DNA of 64,000 nucleotides from Megalonaias nervosa (GCA_016617855.1 JAECUM010006660.1:24768-88767), one strand, 5' to 3'. Shown: positions 11,127-24,659, counted from the first letter of the stretch. Notes: generated from the letters alone by a model not told the origin. Numbers and translations are program-made.

Positions 11127-11720
11127 CTGATCAACATATATTTTCTGACCAAAACCTATTCCGATCCCAGACCTTATTTTACTGACCAAAACCTATCCTG
11201 ACATTGACATTACCTATTCTGAGTGATCAACATCTATTTTGACTGACCAATACATATTTTGACTGCACTCATTCGTACTGACCAACTCCAATTCTGACAG
11301 TCCAAATTCATTGTAACTGACCAAAATGAAATCTAAATGAGCAATATCTATTTTAACTGCCCATATTCTGTTCTGACCAACCCATATACAGACTGAGCAA
11401 AATCTATTCTGATTGAACAACATGTACATGTATTGGTCAGTCAAAATATGTATTGGTCAGTCAAAATAGGTGTCGATCAATCAGAATAGGTAATGTCAAT
11501 GTCAGGATAGGTTTTGATCAGTAAAATAAGGTCTGTGGTCGGAATAGGTTTTGGTCAGAGAATATATGTTGATCAGTGCCGATCGTTCAAAATAAATATG
11601 TGCTGATCAGTCAAGCACTTAGTTTGACTGACGAACATGTATTTTGGCTTACTAAAGCCTATTTTGATTGACCAACACCTATTTTGATTGACCAACACCT
11701 ATTTTGAAAATGCCCTGGCA
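11127..11720. repeat. Degenerate ~20-bp repeat field (right part)
   Basis: Continuation of the field at 8,385-9,335, including an internal inverted duplication (11,129-11,265 versus 11,438-11,574). Confidence 0.75.
11129..11574. repeat. Large inverted repeat, two ~137-bp arms
   Basis: The sequence from 11,438 to 11,574 is the reverse complement of 11,129-11,265 with only about ten differences by eye. The spacer is about 172 bp. The arms are made of the local 20-bp repeats. Confidence 0.8.
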
Positions 11721-12503
11721 GATACTGAGATTTTGCCGATCCAGACTTTTGCGTAATATTAATTCTCATAGATGGATTTACCGACCGCCTTAACTACTCA
11801 TTAATTTGAACTAAGGCTACAACAAGTAAATCGGGCTGATCAGAAAAGTGCAAATAAGTCAGCTATCAATGTATGCGACAGTAGTATCAATGATCCTCAC
11901 CTGAGTGTTACAAAAAAGTTCACTTCCTATGGAATGGGCAGCATATATGAGAGGATGAAAAAACAAATTTAACATTAAATGGCCTGCAAATATGAGAGAA
12001 TAAATTTTCCAGCTGGATTGGCTGATATTATCTGACCTGCTTATTGAGCCCTTGTCTACAAGAAAATATAATGCCACACGCTACATGGCCCCTGTCCAAC
12101 CTACTAATGCCCCATTACCGTTAAGACTGAATTTCACTTCGTGTATTCATTTCATTCCGTTGACGTTAAGGATTCAACTGCTCTTACGCAGGTGCAGACA
12201 AACAGAATGATATATTTCTGTGTTATCTTCTAACATATTGTCGTTCTAAAATGCAGTATATAAATGACATGCGCAAGGTTATCACAAGAATCCAGTGAAA
12301 TATGGGTTTTAGTTGAATGGCACAATGTAACGTAATATAATTCTGTTTTTTATAATGAATGGTCATTCTTTATAATTTATGGGCATAACGTTTTTGACTT
12401 TTACGTGACATTTATATCATGTGATGACTACAAGTTTTTTGCGTCATGCTTTTGAAATGGTAGTTTGATAATCTTATGTAAATTAAACTGCATTTCTAGG
12501 TAA
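11721..12503. other. No gene seen
   Basis: Unique-looking AT-rich sequence. The 72-codon minus-strand ORF at 11,859-12,077 has no motif I can support. Confidence 0.4.
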
Positions 12504-12763
12504 TGTGTGTATGTGTGAGATTTTGGATTTTTAACGTAGCTTTGGTCATATCGCTGCAGTTTATAGTGATGTCTAACACTGGGGCAAAATGCCGAAGACA
12601 TGAAGCTTGATGTCCCACCCAGCCACATTATCCTGACACCAAGCCGACCATTCTAAACACTAACCTCTTAATGCTGATCGCCTAGCGAGGCAGCTGTTAA
12701 TATCATTTTTATAAGTCTTTGGTATGACTCGACCGTGATTCGAACTCGAGACCTCCCGCATCC
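12504..12763 (-). mobile_element. tRNA-derived SINE, copy 1 (head truncated)
   Basis: Shares with 23,255-23,577 and 32,382-32,725 the B-box-like GATTCGAACTCGAGACCTCC, the body TCCTGACACC...GCCGACC, TTTTTATAAGTCTTTGGTAT and a GTGTGT end. Orientation is minus. The A-box end is missing: the match stops near 12,763. Confidence 0.75.
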
Positions 12764-13149
12764 TTGTCTACTGGTCAATATCCAGCTGTATTTACCGTAG
12801 CTGAGTAAACAGATTCACCGTTTCAATGTATGATAAACACGTGCCCGCATTGGATGAACCACTTCTGGTTCTGATATTTGGCATTGCCCATTATACACAA
12901 TGGATCTAGTTGTCTAACTGGGCTATCTTTTTATGCTTGTATATTCAATTTATATTGACACATTGGATGTATTGTGTTGTATCTCTTTGACTAGATGAAT
13001 TCCATCCATTTTAATTAACGTAGTTTCCTTCTCTGCTTAATGAGACTATCAAATCGTTCAAAATGGATTAATTGAAGAGCTGCACTTAGCAACGTCACGA
13101 ATCGATTATCTAGTAATACAAAGTCTGTAATGTTATGTGATAAACAAAG

Positions 13150-13465
13150 TCTGAAACTCGTGTTCATTGCACAATACACTTATCACACCGGCTGAAAAAA
13201 AATCAGAAACTCGTGTTCATTGCACTATATATTTATGACACTGGCTGAAAAAAAATCCGAAACTCTTGTTCTTTGCACAATAAATGTATGACATTGGCTG
13301 AAAAAAATCTTAAACTCGTGTTCATTGCACAATACATTTATGACACTGGCTGAAAAAAACCTGAAACTAGTGTTAATAACACAATAAATTTATGACAGTG
13401 GCCGATAAAAAGTCCGAAACTTGAGTTTTTCATATGACATTTATGACACCGGCTGAATAACAAAA
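13150..13465. repeat. ~53-bp tandem repeat, six units
   Basis: Units share GAAACTCGTGTTCATTGCAC and TTTATGACACTGGCTGAAAA and decay toward the right. Confidence 0.85.
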
Positions 13466-14939
13466 CCGCCAATGCAAACATCTCGTGGTACATGCTATTA
13501 TTCAACAATAATTTCACAACTCTCTTATAAAAAAACACGCTTGTGTGGTCCTATGTTTATTACTCCATTTTGTGTGTTTCTTCTCCAAAATAAATGTAGA
13601 TATATGAAATTACATGCACCAAAGTATTTATATAAAATCATGACGTCAAAAAGGATAAAAATGTTTTTCTTCAGAATTTGGAGAACACATGTAGGCATTC
13701 AAAATAAGAAGCGAATCCGTTTTTATGTGACTTCAGCCAATGACGACAGATAGCAAATTAATTGACACTTGTCTTATATACGCAATTAGGGATGGACCAT
13801 ACGTTGTCAGACATTTTTGATCATTTTGTTCTTACAAAGCGGACAATATAAACATTAACTATGTAAAGCAGTCAGCAAACACACATTAAGACCAGAGATA
13901 ATGCATCTTTAAAACAAAAAAATTTAAAAAAATAAAAAAAAATAAATAAAACAAACATGAAAAACAAGCAACCTAAGCAGAACTGAAAACAAATATGTAA
14001 AAAGCAGGATGGCAGTGCTACATAATTTTATTTTTAAATTTGGAATAGAAGAGACCATCTGCTGTATTAAAGATACCTAGCTGTATAAAACTGCAACATT
14101 TATGTGGAAATTAAAAATGATTCTGAGATCAAAGAAATATGAGACTAGGGTATGGAATAACAAAGTGAGTTAATTAATCCCTCATGGTGTAATCACACAT
14201 TTAAAACATTAGTACACAAGTTCATTTATATCGATAGCATGTAACGTAAGATAAATACTGTTAACAACTAAAGTAGTACATCATGCATTATAAACTCATA
14301 AAATACTGGCATTATCAGAAGTAGCTTAATGAAATGTTCATTAAAAGGTTATGTCTCACATGCATTCTGAAATATTCACAAAAATTGAAACTTTGTCTCT
14401 TCAACGATCGCATTTGAATCATACGAATGAGTATTAGCTGGAATGGATTTCTGTTGCTTAGTAGATTAGTGGCTTCATCGTGTAAGGAATTGCACACCAA
14501 CGGCTAGACTGGCGAGATTATGGTGACGATTTGTCGTATTCCGCTGGCCTCTAGGACGCATGCGTGTATTAACTTAAGTATTGCTCTTTCACGTCTACTT
14601 CGTTATTATCAGTACCTTTCAGTTTATAAAACGAACATGTGCATTGGAATGAAGAGACTGAGAATCAGAAGTAGCGTCAAGACATATAATCCTGTGGATA
14701 TTCGATGTTTTCTTTGTTGTATGGATTTTTGTTTTGTTTGTTGTATACATTTCTATTGTTAAATTCTCTTCCGTTTATTCAGCTTCATGCAAACTGTGCA
14801 GAAACTTTGAAAATTATACTTTTACTAGTTATCTTGCATAAAATATTTTTCCCCATTTTAATGTGTATCAATTCAGAACTTAAGAACCATATTTAGGACA
14901 GCTAATATCCTACAGTTTTATTTCTGTAAACTTTCAATT
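13466..14939. other. No gene seen
   Basis: AT-rich. ORFs of 60-93 codons at 13,472, 14,520 and 14,705 show no domain, repeat or conserved-frame signal. Confidence 0.4.
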
Positions 14940-15373
14940 TTAATGTACAATATTTATGTAATTATAGATTTAATCTAGATGAAAACTGTACAATATTTAT
15001 GTAAGTATAGATTTATCTAGATGAAAACTGTGCAATATTTATGAAGTACTAATTTAATGAAGATGTAAACTTTACAATATCTATGTAAATATTAATTTCA
15101 CAAAGATGCAAACGGTACAATATCTATGTAACTATTAATTTCACAAAGATGCAAACGGTACAATATTTATGTAAGTATTAATTTCACAAAGATGCAAACG
15201 GTACAATACTTATGTAAGTATTAACGTCACAAAGATGCAAACGGTACAATATTTATGTAAGTATTATTTAACCAAGAAGCAAACTGTACAATATTATTGT
15301 AAGCATTATGTAACCAAGATGCAAACTGTACAATATTTATGTAAGTTTTGATGTAACCAAGATGCAAACTGTA
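14940..15373. repeat. ~43-bp tandem repeat, about ten units
   Basis: Units built on GATGCAAACGGTACAATATT and TATGTAAGTATTAATTTCAC, best conserved in the middle. Confidence 0.85.
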
Positions 15374-17768
15374 GCGATTCGTCTAACCTAAATCTTGACT
15401 TTAAATAGTAGCACTGTCCCCGTTGCTACCTAATTACTATTGTTACAAGCCAGGGGTCTATGCTTGACTGTGCGGTGTCAAACCCTGGCGCGATTCCCGC
15501 TAGAAGTCATAAGTTTACCCCAAATTTCCAAAGACTTCTATACAACATCAGTTGTAAATTAGAAAGCTAGACGTGTCCATTTTATACATGAATTTTACTC
15601 CAATCAATGCAAGACCACAGATCTCCCAACTTGCCAAATATCTATCAACCGCACATCTGAATAGTTTCTCTTCATCAACTTCCGTACCGTCAGCAGTTCA
15701 CGCCGTAGAAACTCTACAACTATCCCCTAACACAGGAACTATTTTAACTACGCCACCTTAGGCCAGTCAATCTATGGTTTCAAGGCACATTACGCCAGTA
15801 CGACTGCATCACATTTTCCACCATGGCGACATAAACGGTATCTGCCGAGTCCCTTCTTGTTTATTCCATTGTGTAATTTACCGGTTTCCTACCGTAAATA
15901 CTGCCACTGCAGTCACAATACCAATGTACACCACTAGATTTTAATAGGGACTATATTATTCAGGGACAGTCATGTGGTTTGGGTCTGAATTCACTACTAA
16001 TTGAACATGGCATAATGGAAACTCACTAACACTTTCTCTCCGTGACGTTTGTTCCTAGTAATTGGCTAATTATTTCGGGCTAAGGAATATTTCCATTGCA
16101 CCAAATTCCAATAATCAAACAAGTAATCACACAAATCTAAGAATTCCTTAAACGGGACGCTATAACCAAATGCGCATCTCCAAAATTTATTACACTATTA
16201 TTTGATTTGTAAATAGGGGCGCTTTTCTCTTCAAGTATTATATAAATCTGCAATGGAATTTGAATTGTTCTTACGAATGTATATATAGCCTGTTCAACTG
16301 AGTGGAACTTGAAAATTGTCTTGGATAGGCGAAGGTTCAAATTACCCTCGCCTGACTGCCATGATACTTTCTCATCGACCACGCCTGACCCATAACTTCT
16401 TATCGTGATAAAAAAACAAAAACTTAGTTGAGAGGTATTCCATGCAACAGAAAAAAATAATATCGTGCAGCTTTAGAGAGTCCTAATTTTTCTCCTTCTG
16501 GGAATTGAAACCGAGTGTGCATGATACGATATCCATCGCTTGCCTGCACGCATCAACCTCTATATTCTCTCGGCTAAGTGCGCATCCCCCAGAAAAAGGA
16601 TGGACTTGATCATGGATACATATAGGCAATGATACATAGCAGATGCAATCTCAGCGAACAAGTCACTCGTTTCTTACTACACAGTCATTCGGAACTCCTC
16701 GAACATGCTAAATTATTTTGGCATTATACTGTTATACTTGGCTTGTCGATTCATCTTGATGAAAAGAATATTCAAATTTGGCACAAATAACCCGTTCGCG
16801 TACACAAACACACAAACGAACTAATGCGATATGTATTTAAAATTTGAGTGGCTCTGGGTAGAATTGTTGCTTGTGTTTATACTTATATCCATCCAAGCAT
16901 TGCAATACTGAAGAAACTTGGTAAACGGAAACATCAAGCAAGGACAACATTCTTAGCTCTTACAAAAGTCAATGTGACCAACATTTATACTTTAATTGCA
17001 TCAGTTAGAGCTTAGTTGACTTAATATGTGTCTCCCAGGCAACGGTATTTGTATATTTGTGCTGCATGTCAATAGCTTTTCCTATGTTTATTTTCCTCTT
17101 TAAATGCTAGTCTTTAAGTCATTTTTGTAATGTCATTATCTTTGTATCTTCCGTATTACAACATTCACAAAGAGAATTATGTTAAAATATGAGCTACAGT
17201 TAGCATTCTCATTAATATCGACCATTGTATTCGCTCGGCTCTTAATTATTTCCTTTTCTTTGACTTCGTCTATGCGGTTGCTTTTGACCGTAAGCGTCTG
17301 GAGAACCTAGTCCAAAATCCCCAGCGTATGTTCAGTAATGCAAACTGCCCCCGAACTCGTACAAGTTCCAATTTCAAGTTTATGCTCATCTCAAATTTTT
17401 TGCATTCCGCAAGAGATAAGCATGACAGCAAAATAATTCAAACTTATATTTAAAATATACAAGCTTTCTCGAGACGATGTAACAAGAAACAACGTATCAA
17501 ATTGCCTTTCTTTTTTATACAGGGTAAAATATCTTGGTAGGTACATATAGTAAACAGAACAAAAATCCGTAAAGAGGGCCCTATTTATGTCCAAGGTCCT
17601 CTGCAATCGTAACTAGATATGAAAAGAATTAATCAGTGAATGATTTGACTATTTTATTCCATATTAATCACACTTAACTCTAACGATTTTAAGGTCGTAA
17701 GTGTTCAATATTTTTCCCACACCAAAGACGTTTGACGCCCACGTAGAGTTATGATAATGATAGTAAGA
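15374..17768. other. No gene seen
   Basis: Mixed-composition sequence without recognisable coding, RNA or repeat structure. The small ORFs at 15,573, 16,137 and 17,391 are unsupported. Confidence 0.4.
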
Positions 17769-18688
17769 TGTTACATATCGGCTCGTTTAAAGTAACATAA
17801 AGAAAAGAGCGAAGGCAACAAGCTTTGTAAGTTTTAACAAAAATAATTTATTTCCCAAAAAAAACACGGTGAAAAGGTGAAAATATGAAATAGGACTTAC
17901 GATTTGCGAAGAAAATCCAAACATTTGTCCTAGAATTGTGAAAAACATAAGTCCTATCAATAAACAGTTCAAATTGAAGCTAGTCTGAATCTCAATTCCG
18001 TTCCAAGATGGAGGATGATGACGTCAGACGAAGTTTTTACACAAATGTCCAGAATTTTCACTTTGAATCATAATTTGTACTGTTCTGTTCCAGTTTAGAA
18101 TTAATTTCACCAAATGTCTTTGTCCAAAGCCAGTTGTGTAGTTCTCCAGGGAAAATAATTATTGTTTAACGAGTAGATGAACTACAGCTGTCATCTATAA
18201 CAATATACATCTCGCTCTACAGACTTACAAATGAACAACTCTTTCCAGCACCAGAAAAGAATACCTTCTTCTCAAGGTATATGAACGACTCTACAAGGTG
18301 CTAAAATATGACTCTGACCACTATTTCACAGATACCTGAGTATTTAAACTGAACGAAAACGTCATTTCATGTACACGCACGAAGAACGCGTGGTGATTTC
18401 GAAATCTCACCATCGCTGTACAAAGTGTAAAACAAGTATAATTAGAAATGACCTCGGCCACAACCAACCATTTATGCCGGCAGTTTATCCACCCGGCAAT
18501 CTAAATAAAAAACTTACGAAAGCTGAGAGTCATATTTACGTTCTAAATAAACACGACGTTTCTTTCAAAATATCAGACCCTGTGAACATAATCATCATCA
18601 CAATAATAATTATATTTAATGATACAAAAATGAAATAGAAAGAATTCAAATTTTAACACATAAGTAACTAAACTACATGGTCGTAACA
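17769..18688 (-). mobile_element. Solo-LTR-like element, copy 3 (subfamily 2)
   Basis: TGTTACATATCGGC to TCGTAACA, flanked by AAGA on both sides (17,765-17,768 and 18,689-18,692). CRE palindrome TGACGTCA at 18,019-18,026. Closely resembles copy 2 over its whole length. Confidence 0.75.
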
Positions 18689-18829
18689 AAGAAAATTTCT
18701 TCGTTTTCCTCCCCTTTTTCTTATTGCTGCTAGTCCTCTTGTTGCTATTTTTACTGTTGTTTTTGTATTTATTAATGTTATTCTAATATTTCTAAATTTG
18801 ATAAAACGCACATAGATCGAAGGTATCAA

Positions 18830-18920
18830 AGATTTGATTGAATGTATCATAGATTAGATTGAATGTATCAAAGATTAGACTGAATGTATCAATGATTAGA
18901 CTGAATGTATCAAATATTGC
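18830..18920. repeat. 21-bp tandem repeat, about four units
   Basis: Units GAATGTATCAAAGATTAGAC repeat in register. Confidence 0.8.
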
Positions 18921-18999
18921 CTTTGCTCTAGATAGTCTGCACATTGTGTATTAGATTCCGGTCAAAACATGGATAACCCTCAAATTGTTCGAATCCTTT

Positions 19000-19300
19000 C
19001 CATAAAGGACTTCATCAGTGCTCATTTACCTTTCCATAAAGGACATCATCAGTATTCATTTACCTTTCCATAAAGGACTTCAGCAGTAGTTATTTACCTT
19101 TCCATAAGGGCTTCATAAGTATTCATTTACCTTTTCGTAATGGACTTCATCAGTATTGATTTACCTTTCCATAATGGACTTCATCAATACTTATTTACCT
19201 TTCCATAAAGGACTTCATCAGTATTCATTTACCTTTCCATAATGGATTTTATCAGTATTCATTTACCTTTCCACAACGGACATTATCAAGGCTCGTTATT
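19000..19300. repeat. ~36-bp tandem repeat, about eight units
   Basis: Units TTACCTTTCCATAAAGGACT plus TCATCAGTATTCA, with AAAGG/AATGG variants. Confidence 0.85.
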
Positions 19301-20900
19301 AGGTCCAATCAACACCAACAGTACATATTCCCCGTCTTGAGCTAATTCTTTTTATTAATATTACACGCGGGTGACCCTGCGATTTTTCATCCAAGCAATC
19401 TTCGCCATTAACTGTAAATACGTCGTATGCCAATTTCTTTTCTTTTTTTTGGGGGGGGGTGAAGCTGTTGTCAGTATCGTTTTTATTTAATTGTAATTTT
19501 TTAATGGAAACTTATAAATCTATTCACTTCTTCATGTATAAATTGGAGACAAATGCATATGTAATGATCATAAGCTTGCCATCCGTATGTCCCATAACTA
19601 TCTCCTAAGTTATGCTTTTTTTTAAAAAACAATAACTAAGCCACCATTAACATAAATACGAAAATCGGGAAAGGAGTGAACAAGAAATTATATACATGTA
19701 AATCATTACATACCTATAACAGCTAGACCCTTGTACGAAGATATGCACAAGTGTCAGTTAAATTCTAGTCATTCCGTCATGACTTAGCAACTGTCGCATG
19801 AAATTTGAGCTTTACTTAAGTTTCTTGGATCCCTATCAGGAAAATCTAATAAATTTTGTTGTCTTTTTGCTGTTTTGCATTTACAAAATTCTATAAATTC
19901 TATAATCTTTCTAGCGTTGTAAATGAATATATTCAAGTTTGGTAAGCGTACATTTTCGACATTAATAATAAACACATCTTACTGTCACCACCATAAAGTA
20001 TACTGGACACGTGAAACTATCATGATTTACGCAATGATGTGGTTTCTCGTGACACTATCTGAGTTCTTAAACAGTTCTATCTAATTTTATGTTTGATATA
20101 TGTATACGTTCATCCAATATGCTATTTCCAAACTAAATTTTGATGCAATAACCTGTAATGTTTCATTTACAATATACATGCATGTATACATGTATGCAAG
20201 CCGTCAATACCTGTCGAATGTATTTGTTTTTCTTTTAAAGCAAGGAATTAATAACACATTTGTTACATAACTTAATATTGTTATTCACTCCAATTTTACG
20301 TCTACTCCACCAGCATCGGTATGTATTTTCATTTTACGTCTGCTCCACAGTAATCAGTATGTAGTTTTATTTGTGTATCAATCAAAATACAGTTCATAAT
20401 CCGTGTAATTTCATGTAATTACCTGCCAAACACACGGTAGATGATTGGAGGGGTGGGGTGGTTAGTCTTTTTTCTCTTTTGTCCCCAGAAATGGTAAGTA
20501 TTATGTTGAACGGTTAGCAGAAGCTGTTATTTCTTAATAGATCTTCGAAGCTGCCTCATGTACGTTGACAGCTGATTGGGAGTACGCACCGCCCCGGAAA
20601 GGTATAACGTAAAGCTCACGTGTATGATCGGTGCCTTAACTAGATAAACTTTTAAACGCATATGACAATTTCAAATGATTATATTTGCTTTGTTTTGTTT
20701 TTGTTTATCTTTTATTTTATTTTCTAAACTATGTATGTAAGAATAATGATAATACTATTTCTTTTTTCTGGTAGTACGCGCGCCAAATCACTCGAGTATG
20801 TCATAACCTTGCCCTTCTGGATCTGGCCTGAATAGCCACATCAGGATTCGGCAAGAATGAAAAGTATGTATGATCCCTGTATTTGTTATTGTTACTGTTG
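19301..20900. other. No gene seen
   Basis: AT-rich. Contains a G9-10 tract after a T-tract near 19,448-19,460 and no supported ORF. Confidence 0.4.
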
Positions 20901-20917
20901 TTGAAAATATCTGCCAT

Positions 20918-22190
20918 AAGCGATAGTCATAATGAGAAATTACTTGGTGTCATGCTTGTGATCACAGTGAAATAGGAACCATCTGAGCTCACATACACCT
21001 TTTAGCAGAATGGGAATCGTGTGAGCTTAAATGCAACTTTCAGTATAAGCGAGAGCCATAATAAGAAATTACTTGGTGCCATGATTGTGATCACAGTGAA
21101 ATAGGAACCATCTGAGCTCACATACACTTTTTAGCAGAATGAGAATCATGTGAGCTTAAATGCAACTTTCAGTATAATTGGAACCATGGGAGCTTAAGTA
21201 CATCTTTCATCAGAGCTCAACTACAGCTTTTAGTAAAATCGGAACAATTTGAGCTTAAATACAGTCTAGATCAGAATCGGACCCATATGAGGTAAAGTAC
21301 AGTCATTAATACTGGAACAATCTGAGTTCAAGTACTATCTTCAGCAGGAGTGGAGATATTTAAGCTCAAATACAGCCTTAGGCAGAGTTAAAATCATTTC
21401 CACTCATGTACAGCTTTCAGCTCATATACAGCTTTCAGCTCATATACAGCTTTCAGCAGAATAGGAGCCTTTTCAGCTCCAATACAGCTTTTAGCATAAT
21501 GGGGATGATTTATGCTAAATTACAACCTTCCACAGACTGAAAACCATTTGAGCTCCAAGGCACATCAGACTGGGAACCATTTGAGTTCAGCTACAGCCTT
21601 CCGCAGAATTAAAAAATAATGTCAGATCTCTTTTTAAAACTTTAGTAAATTACATGTAAAACAGCAGGTACACCAGGAATTCCCGATGCGAACACCAATG
21701 TCTTGAATTCAAACTTAAGTAAATATGTTTACCTCCAGTAATAATTATCTGAATATATCACTTGTCAGGTAGGCCCTTAACTCGATTACTGACCAAGGCC
21801 AATCACACAATATGGATATACATAACATATAGTAGTGGACGATAGTCTTGAACAGAATGTGAACCATTTTAGTTCAAATGCATCCTTCAGAATGGGAAGC
21901 AGATAAGCTTAAAAACAGCTTTCAGCAGAATGAGAATCATTTGAGATCAAATACAGCTTTCAGCATCAGAACCAGTTTATCTCAAATACAGCTTTCAGAA
22001 GAACGGGAAGTTTTTGAACTAAAATACAGCTTTCAGCAGCACTGAACAATCTGAAGGCAAATATAGCTTTTAGCAGAATGGGAACCATGTAAACTCAAGT
22101 ACAGATTTCAGGAGAATGGGAGCTAAATAAGCTCAAATACAGCTTTCAGCAGCATAGGGACACATATAGCCTTCAGTATAATTTGAAATA
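20918..22190. repeat. Degenerate ~37-40-bp repeat field
   Basis: Many diverged copies of GAACCATTTGAGCTCAAATA followed by CAGCTTTCAGCAGAATGG. Inside it, 20,918-21,054 and 21,055-21,176 are a clearer direct duplication of about 130 bp. A unique-looking break lies at 21,610-21,850. Confidence 0.7.
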
Positions 22191-22441
22191 ACTCAATTAA
22201 ATAACGCCAACAGTTTCTGCACCTTACAGAAAAGAAGTGATACAATGTTTAATAAACTGCGTTTATCAAATGACATAATGAAGAAATGCATTAATAATTT
22301 GCCCCGAGGAAAGGAGATAGATTTTACCGATCCTTGATTTTACTTGGTCCAAACGTATCAAAAACCGGGAAAACAAAGTTGCATATAGACTTTAAAGTAC
22401 TGCGCAACATTTTCATAAGTGAGAACTAATCAAATATCATT

Positions 22442-22945
22442 GTGCTGACTTCTGATTTACTTTTCCGAGAAAAGTTTTTGTATAAAAAAATGAGACTGCT
22501 ATTGCATTTCTATTATCGAGGAATTGACAATCATCAGGCTATAGAAAATCATCGGGCTATAGAAAATCATCGTTCTATAGGCAGTCATCAGGCTATTGAC
22601 AATCATCGGGCTATAGACAATCATCGGGCTATAGAAAATCATCGGGCTATAGGCAATCATCAGGCTATTGACAATCATCGGGCTATAGACAATCATTGGG
22701 CTATAGAAAATCATTGGGCTATTGACAGTCATCGGGCTATAGACAATCATCGGGCTATTGACAATCATCGGGCTATAGATAGTCATCGGGTCACCTACGG
22801 AAATCATTGTAATGAAGCTTGTTTAAACATAATGCTAGTGAAGTACGAAACTAACGTTTTGCCAGTCAAGGCTTACAGTCACGACTGTTCGTATTTTTTA
22901 ATTCTCGTTCCGCGGTTGTTGTTTTTTCTGCGTTGTATACAATAA
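22442..22945 (+). CDS. Possible repeat-peptide ORF (probably fortuitous)
   Basis: 167 codons open, about 90 of them the hexapeptide repeat NHRAID from the 18-bp minisatellite. The non-repeat ends have no recognised domain, signal peptide or splice context. Both strands are open through the array, so openness is weak evidence. Listed for completeness. Confidence 0.12.
   Translation: MLTSDLLFREKFLYKKMRLLLHFYYRGIDNHQAIENHRAIENHRSIGSHQAIDNHRAIDNHRAIENHRAIGNHQAIDNHRAIDNHWAIENHWAIDSHRAIDNHRAIDNHRAIDSHRVTYGNHCNEACLNIMLVKYETNVLPVKAYSHDCSYFLILVPRLLFFLRCIQ
22525..22795. repeat. 18-bp minisatellite, about 15 units
   Basis: Units of AATCATCGGGCTATAGAC with changes confined to a few positions. The period is a multiple of three, so long frames stay open on both strands: a six-residue repeat (NHRAID-like) on plus and SPMIVY-like on minus. 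Confidence 0.9.
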
Positions 22946-23254
22946 TTAATACAATAATTACTCGTAATGTTCACTATGTGAATTGTAATTCCTAACTCGC
23001 TCCTTACGGTACTCTCCCATTTTTCCACAGCGACAAAAGTGCCCATTGTAACCAAATACGACTGCTTTTCTTAAAATTATAAATGCGTGTTGGCATTTTT
23101 TGAATAACTTAAAATGTATAGCAATAAATCATTTCAGGCTGTGTGTGAATTTTACTTGTACGATACTGAAAAACAGATTTTAATATCTCTATTGCAAGCC
23201 AAATCAACTATTAATAAACTTATTTTCTTAATATACGTGACAGATACAACCATT

Positions 23255-23577
23255 GTGTGTGTGTGATTTGGATTTCGATCTTAGCTTTAACAATTTTTCA
23301 GTCATATCGCTACGATGTCTGCATTGTGGCTGTTTATAGTGATGTCTAGCACTGGAGCATCATGCCGATGACAGTAGCATGATGCGCCACCCTGTCACTT
23401 TATCCTGACACCAGGCCGACCAGTCCTAACACTAACCTTTTAATGCTGAGCGCCTAGCGAGGCAGCTGTAAGTACCATTTTTATAAGTCTTTCGTATGAC
23501 TCGGCCAGGGTTCGAACCCGAGACCTCCCGCATCCGAGGCTGACGCTCTAACCACTAGGCTACCGTAGCGATCAACA
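23255..23577 (-). mobile_element. tRNA-derived SINE, copy 2 (near full length)
   Basis: On the minus strand it reads from a tRNA-like head (TAGCCTAGTGGTTAGAGCGT region, then a B-box GGGTTCGAACCC) through the body CTGGTGTCAGGATAAAGTGA to a CA-dinucleotide end. The head sequence type is common in molluscan SINEs. It is not a functional tRNA gene. Confidence 0.8.
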
Positions 23578-23671
23578 ACAATTATGCAAAAAGCAATTTT
23601 AACTTGCTGAGCTATTTTGTCACGAATAATGAAAACACAATGTTAATATTCTTTAAGGATAATACCAAGCA

Positions 23672-23880
23672 CCTCTAATAGGCTGTACATGGTGGCCAGT
23701 ATAACTGGTGCAGGGAGAACCCCGGAAAGAACCATCGACCCAAGGGAAGCTACTTGCAGGCTTTCTCACTTACCCACACTGGCTGAGCCGGAGACTCGAA
23801 CTCACGCTGACAGAGGTGAGATGGCAATGATCAGTAACGGTGAGAGCTTTATACCACTCGGCCACTAGAGGCCCCGCGGT
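23672..23880 (-). mobile_element. Second tRNA-derived SINE family
   Basis: On the minus strand: GGCCGAGTGGTATAAAGC (A-box-like), GAGTTCGAGTCTCC (B-box-like), then a body with GGTTCTTTCCGGGGTTCTCC and ACTGGCCACCATGTACAGCC. The head and body differ from the family at 23,255. Confidence 0.65.
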
Positions 23881-24247
23881 CTGTAAATTAAATCTCGTGT
23901 TTTGAGAGAATTGTCTGTCACATCCAAAATATAAAATGAGCACGTTGGTACACCATAAAGTATTGAAACGATGCTTAGAGACAAACATTTAATTATAATC
24001 TTACGTTTCTCTAGCCTGTGCAGCTCCAGAAAATGACAAGAAAATGTATCAATTATTTTCTATTAATTGTGACAGAATGACTAGAAACTGTTATCTCTTA
24101 TTGGAACACGTTTCCTTATCACAGACTATTGGAAGAAAAAATAAATAACATGTGGCTACATATATCTGTTTCATTCTTTTTTTTTTTTTTTTTTTTTTTT
24201 ACATTGCTGCTCAATTCGACTGCTCCTGAGTATTTATTTCGTAAACA

Positions 24248-24659
24248 TTAAGCATTAGAATTGAAATGTATTGCCCACGGTTCTTGGCGAGCGGCAGGAT
24301 ATTTTCTGGTTCCGTACCTTAATGACATCCAAGTGCCTCCTAAATTTCCAGCTATTATGAAACGATATGTGTTCTGCTGGATAACAAACGACCGACACAG
24401 AAGGTAATTTGCATCTTCTGCAACACTGCTGGACACTTAGTGAACCTGTATCATCCGACCAGAAAGTGACATACCGGTTGCTAATGGGTAAGTTGAAGTC
24501 TCCCCTTAGACTTGTGCTCAGTGAATACGTTCCACCCATGTATGTTAATTTTAATATTTCAGGTTTAAGCACAAGACTACCCACATACACGCCCGAACAT
24601 GCACTATGTAACTTCATTGGTTGCGTAATAATGTCGAACCAAGTAATAATAAGGCACAC
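24248..24659 (-). other. Unresolved open region, two overlapping frames
   Basis: Minus-strand frames of 134 codons (24,255-24,659) and 62 codons (24,248-24,436) overlap, with a plus-strand frame of 85 codons across the same bases. The minus frames contain a paired-cysteine patch (QQCCRRCK) and a balanced-looking end. An exon or old coding remnant is possible. I recognise no family, and no splice site decides. Confidence 0.15.

Noticed and set aside
23480..23577. Possible tRNA gene on the minus strand
   Set aside because: Same SINE head, followed by the SINE body.
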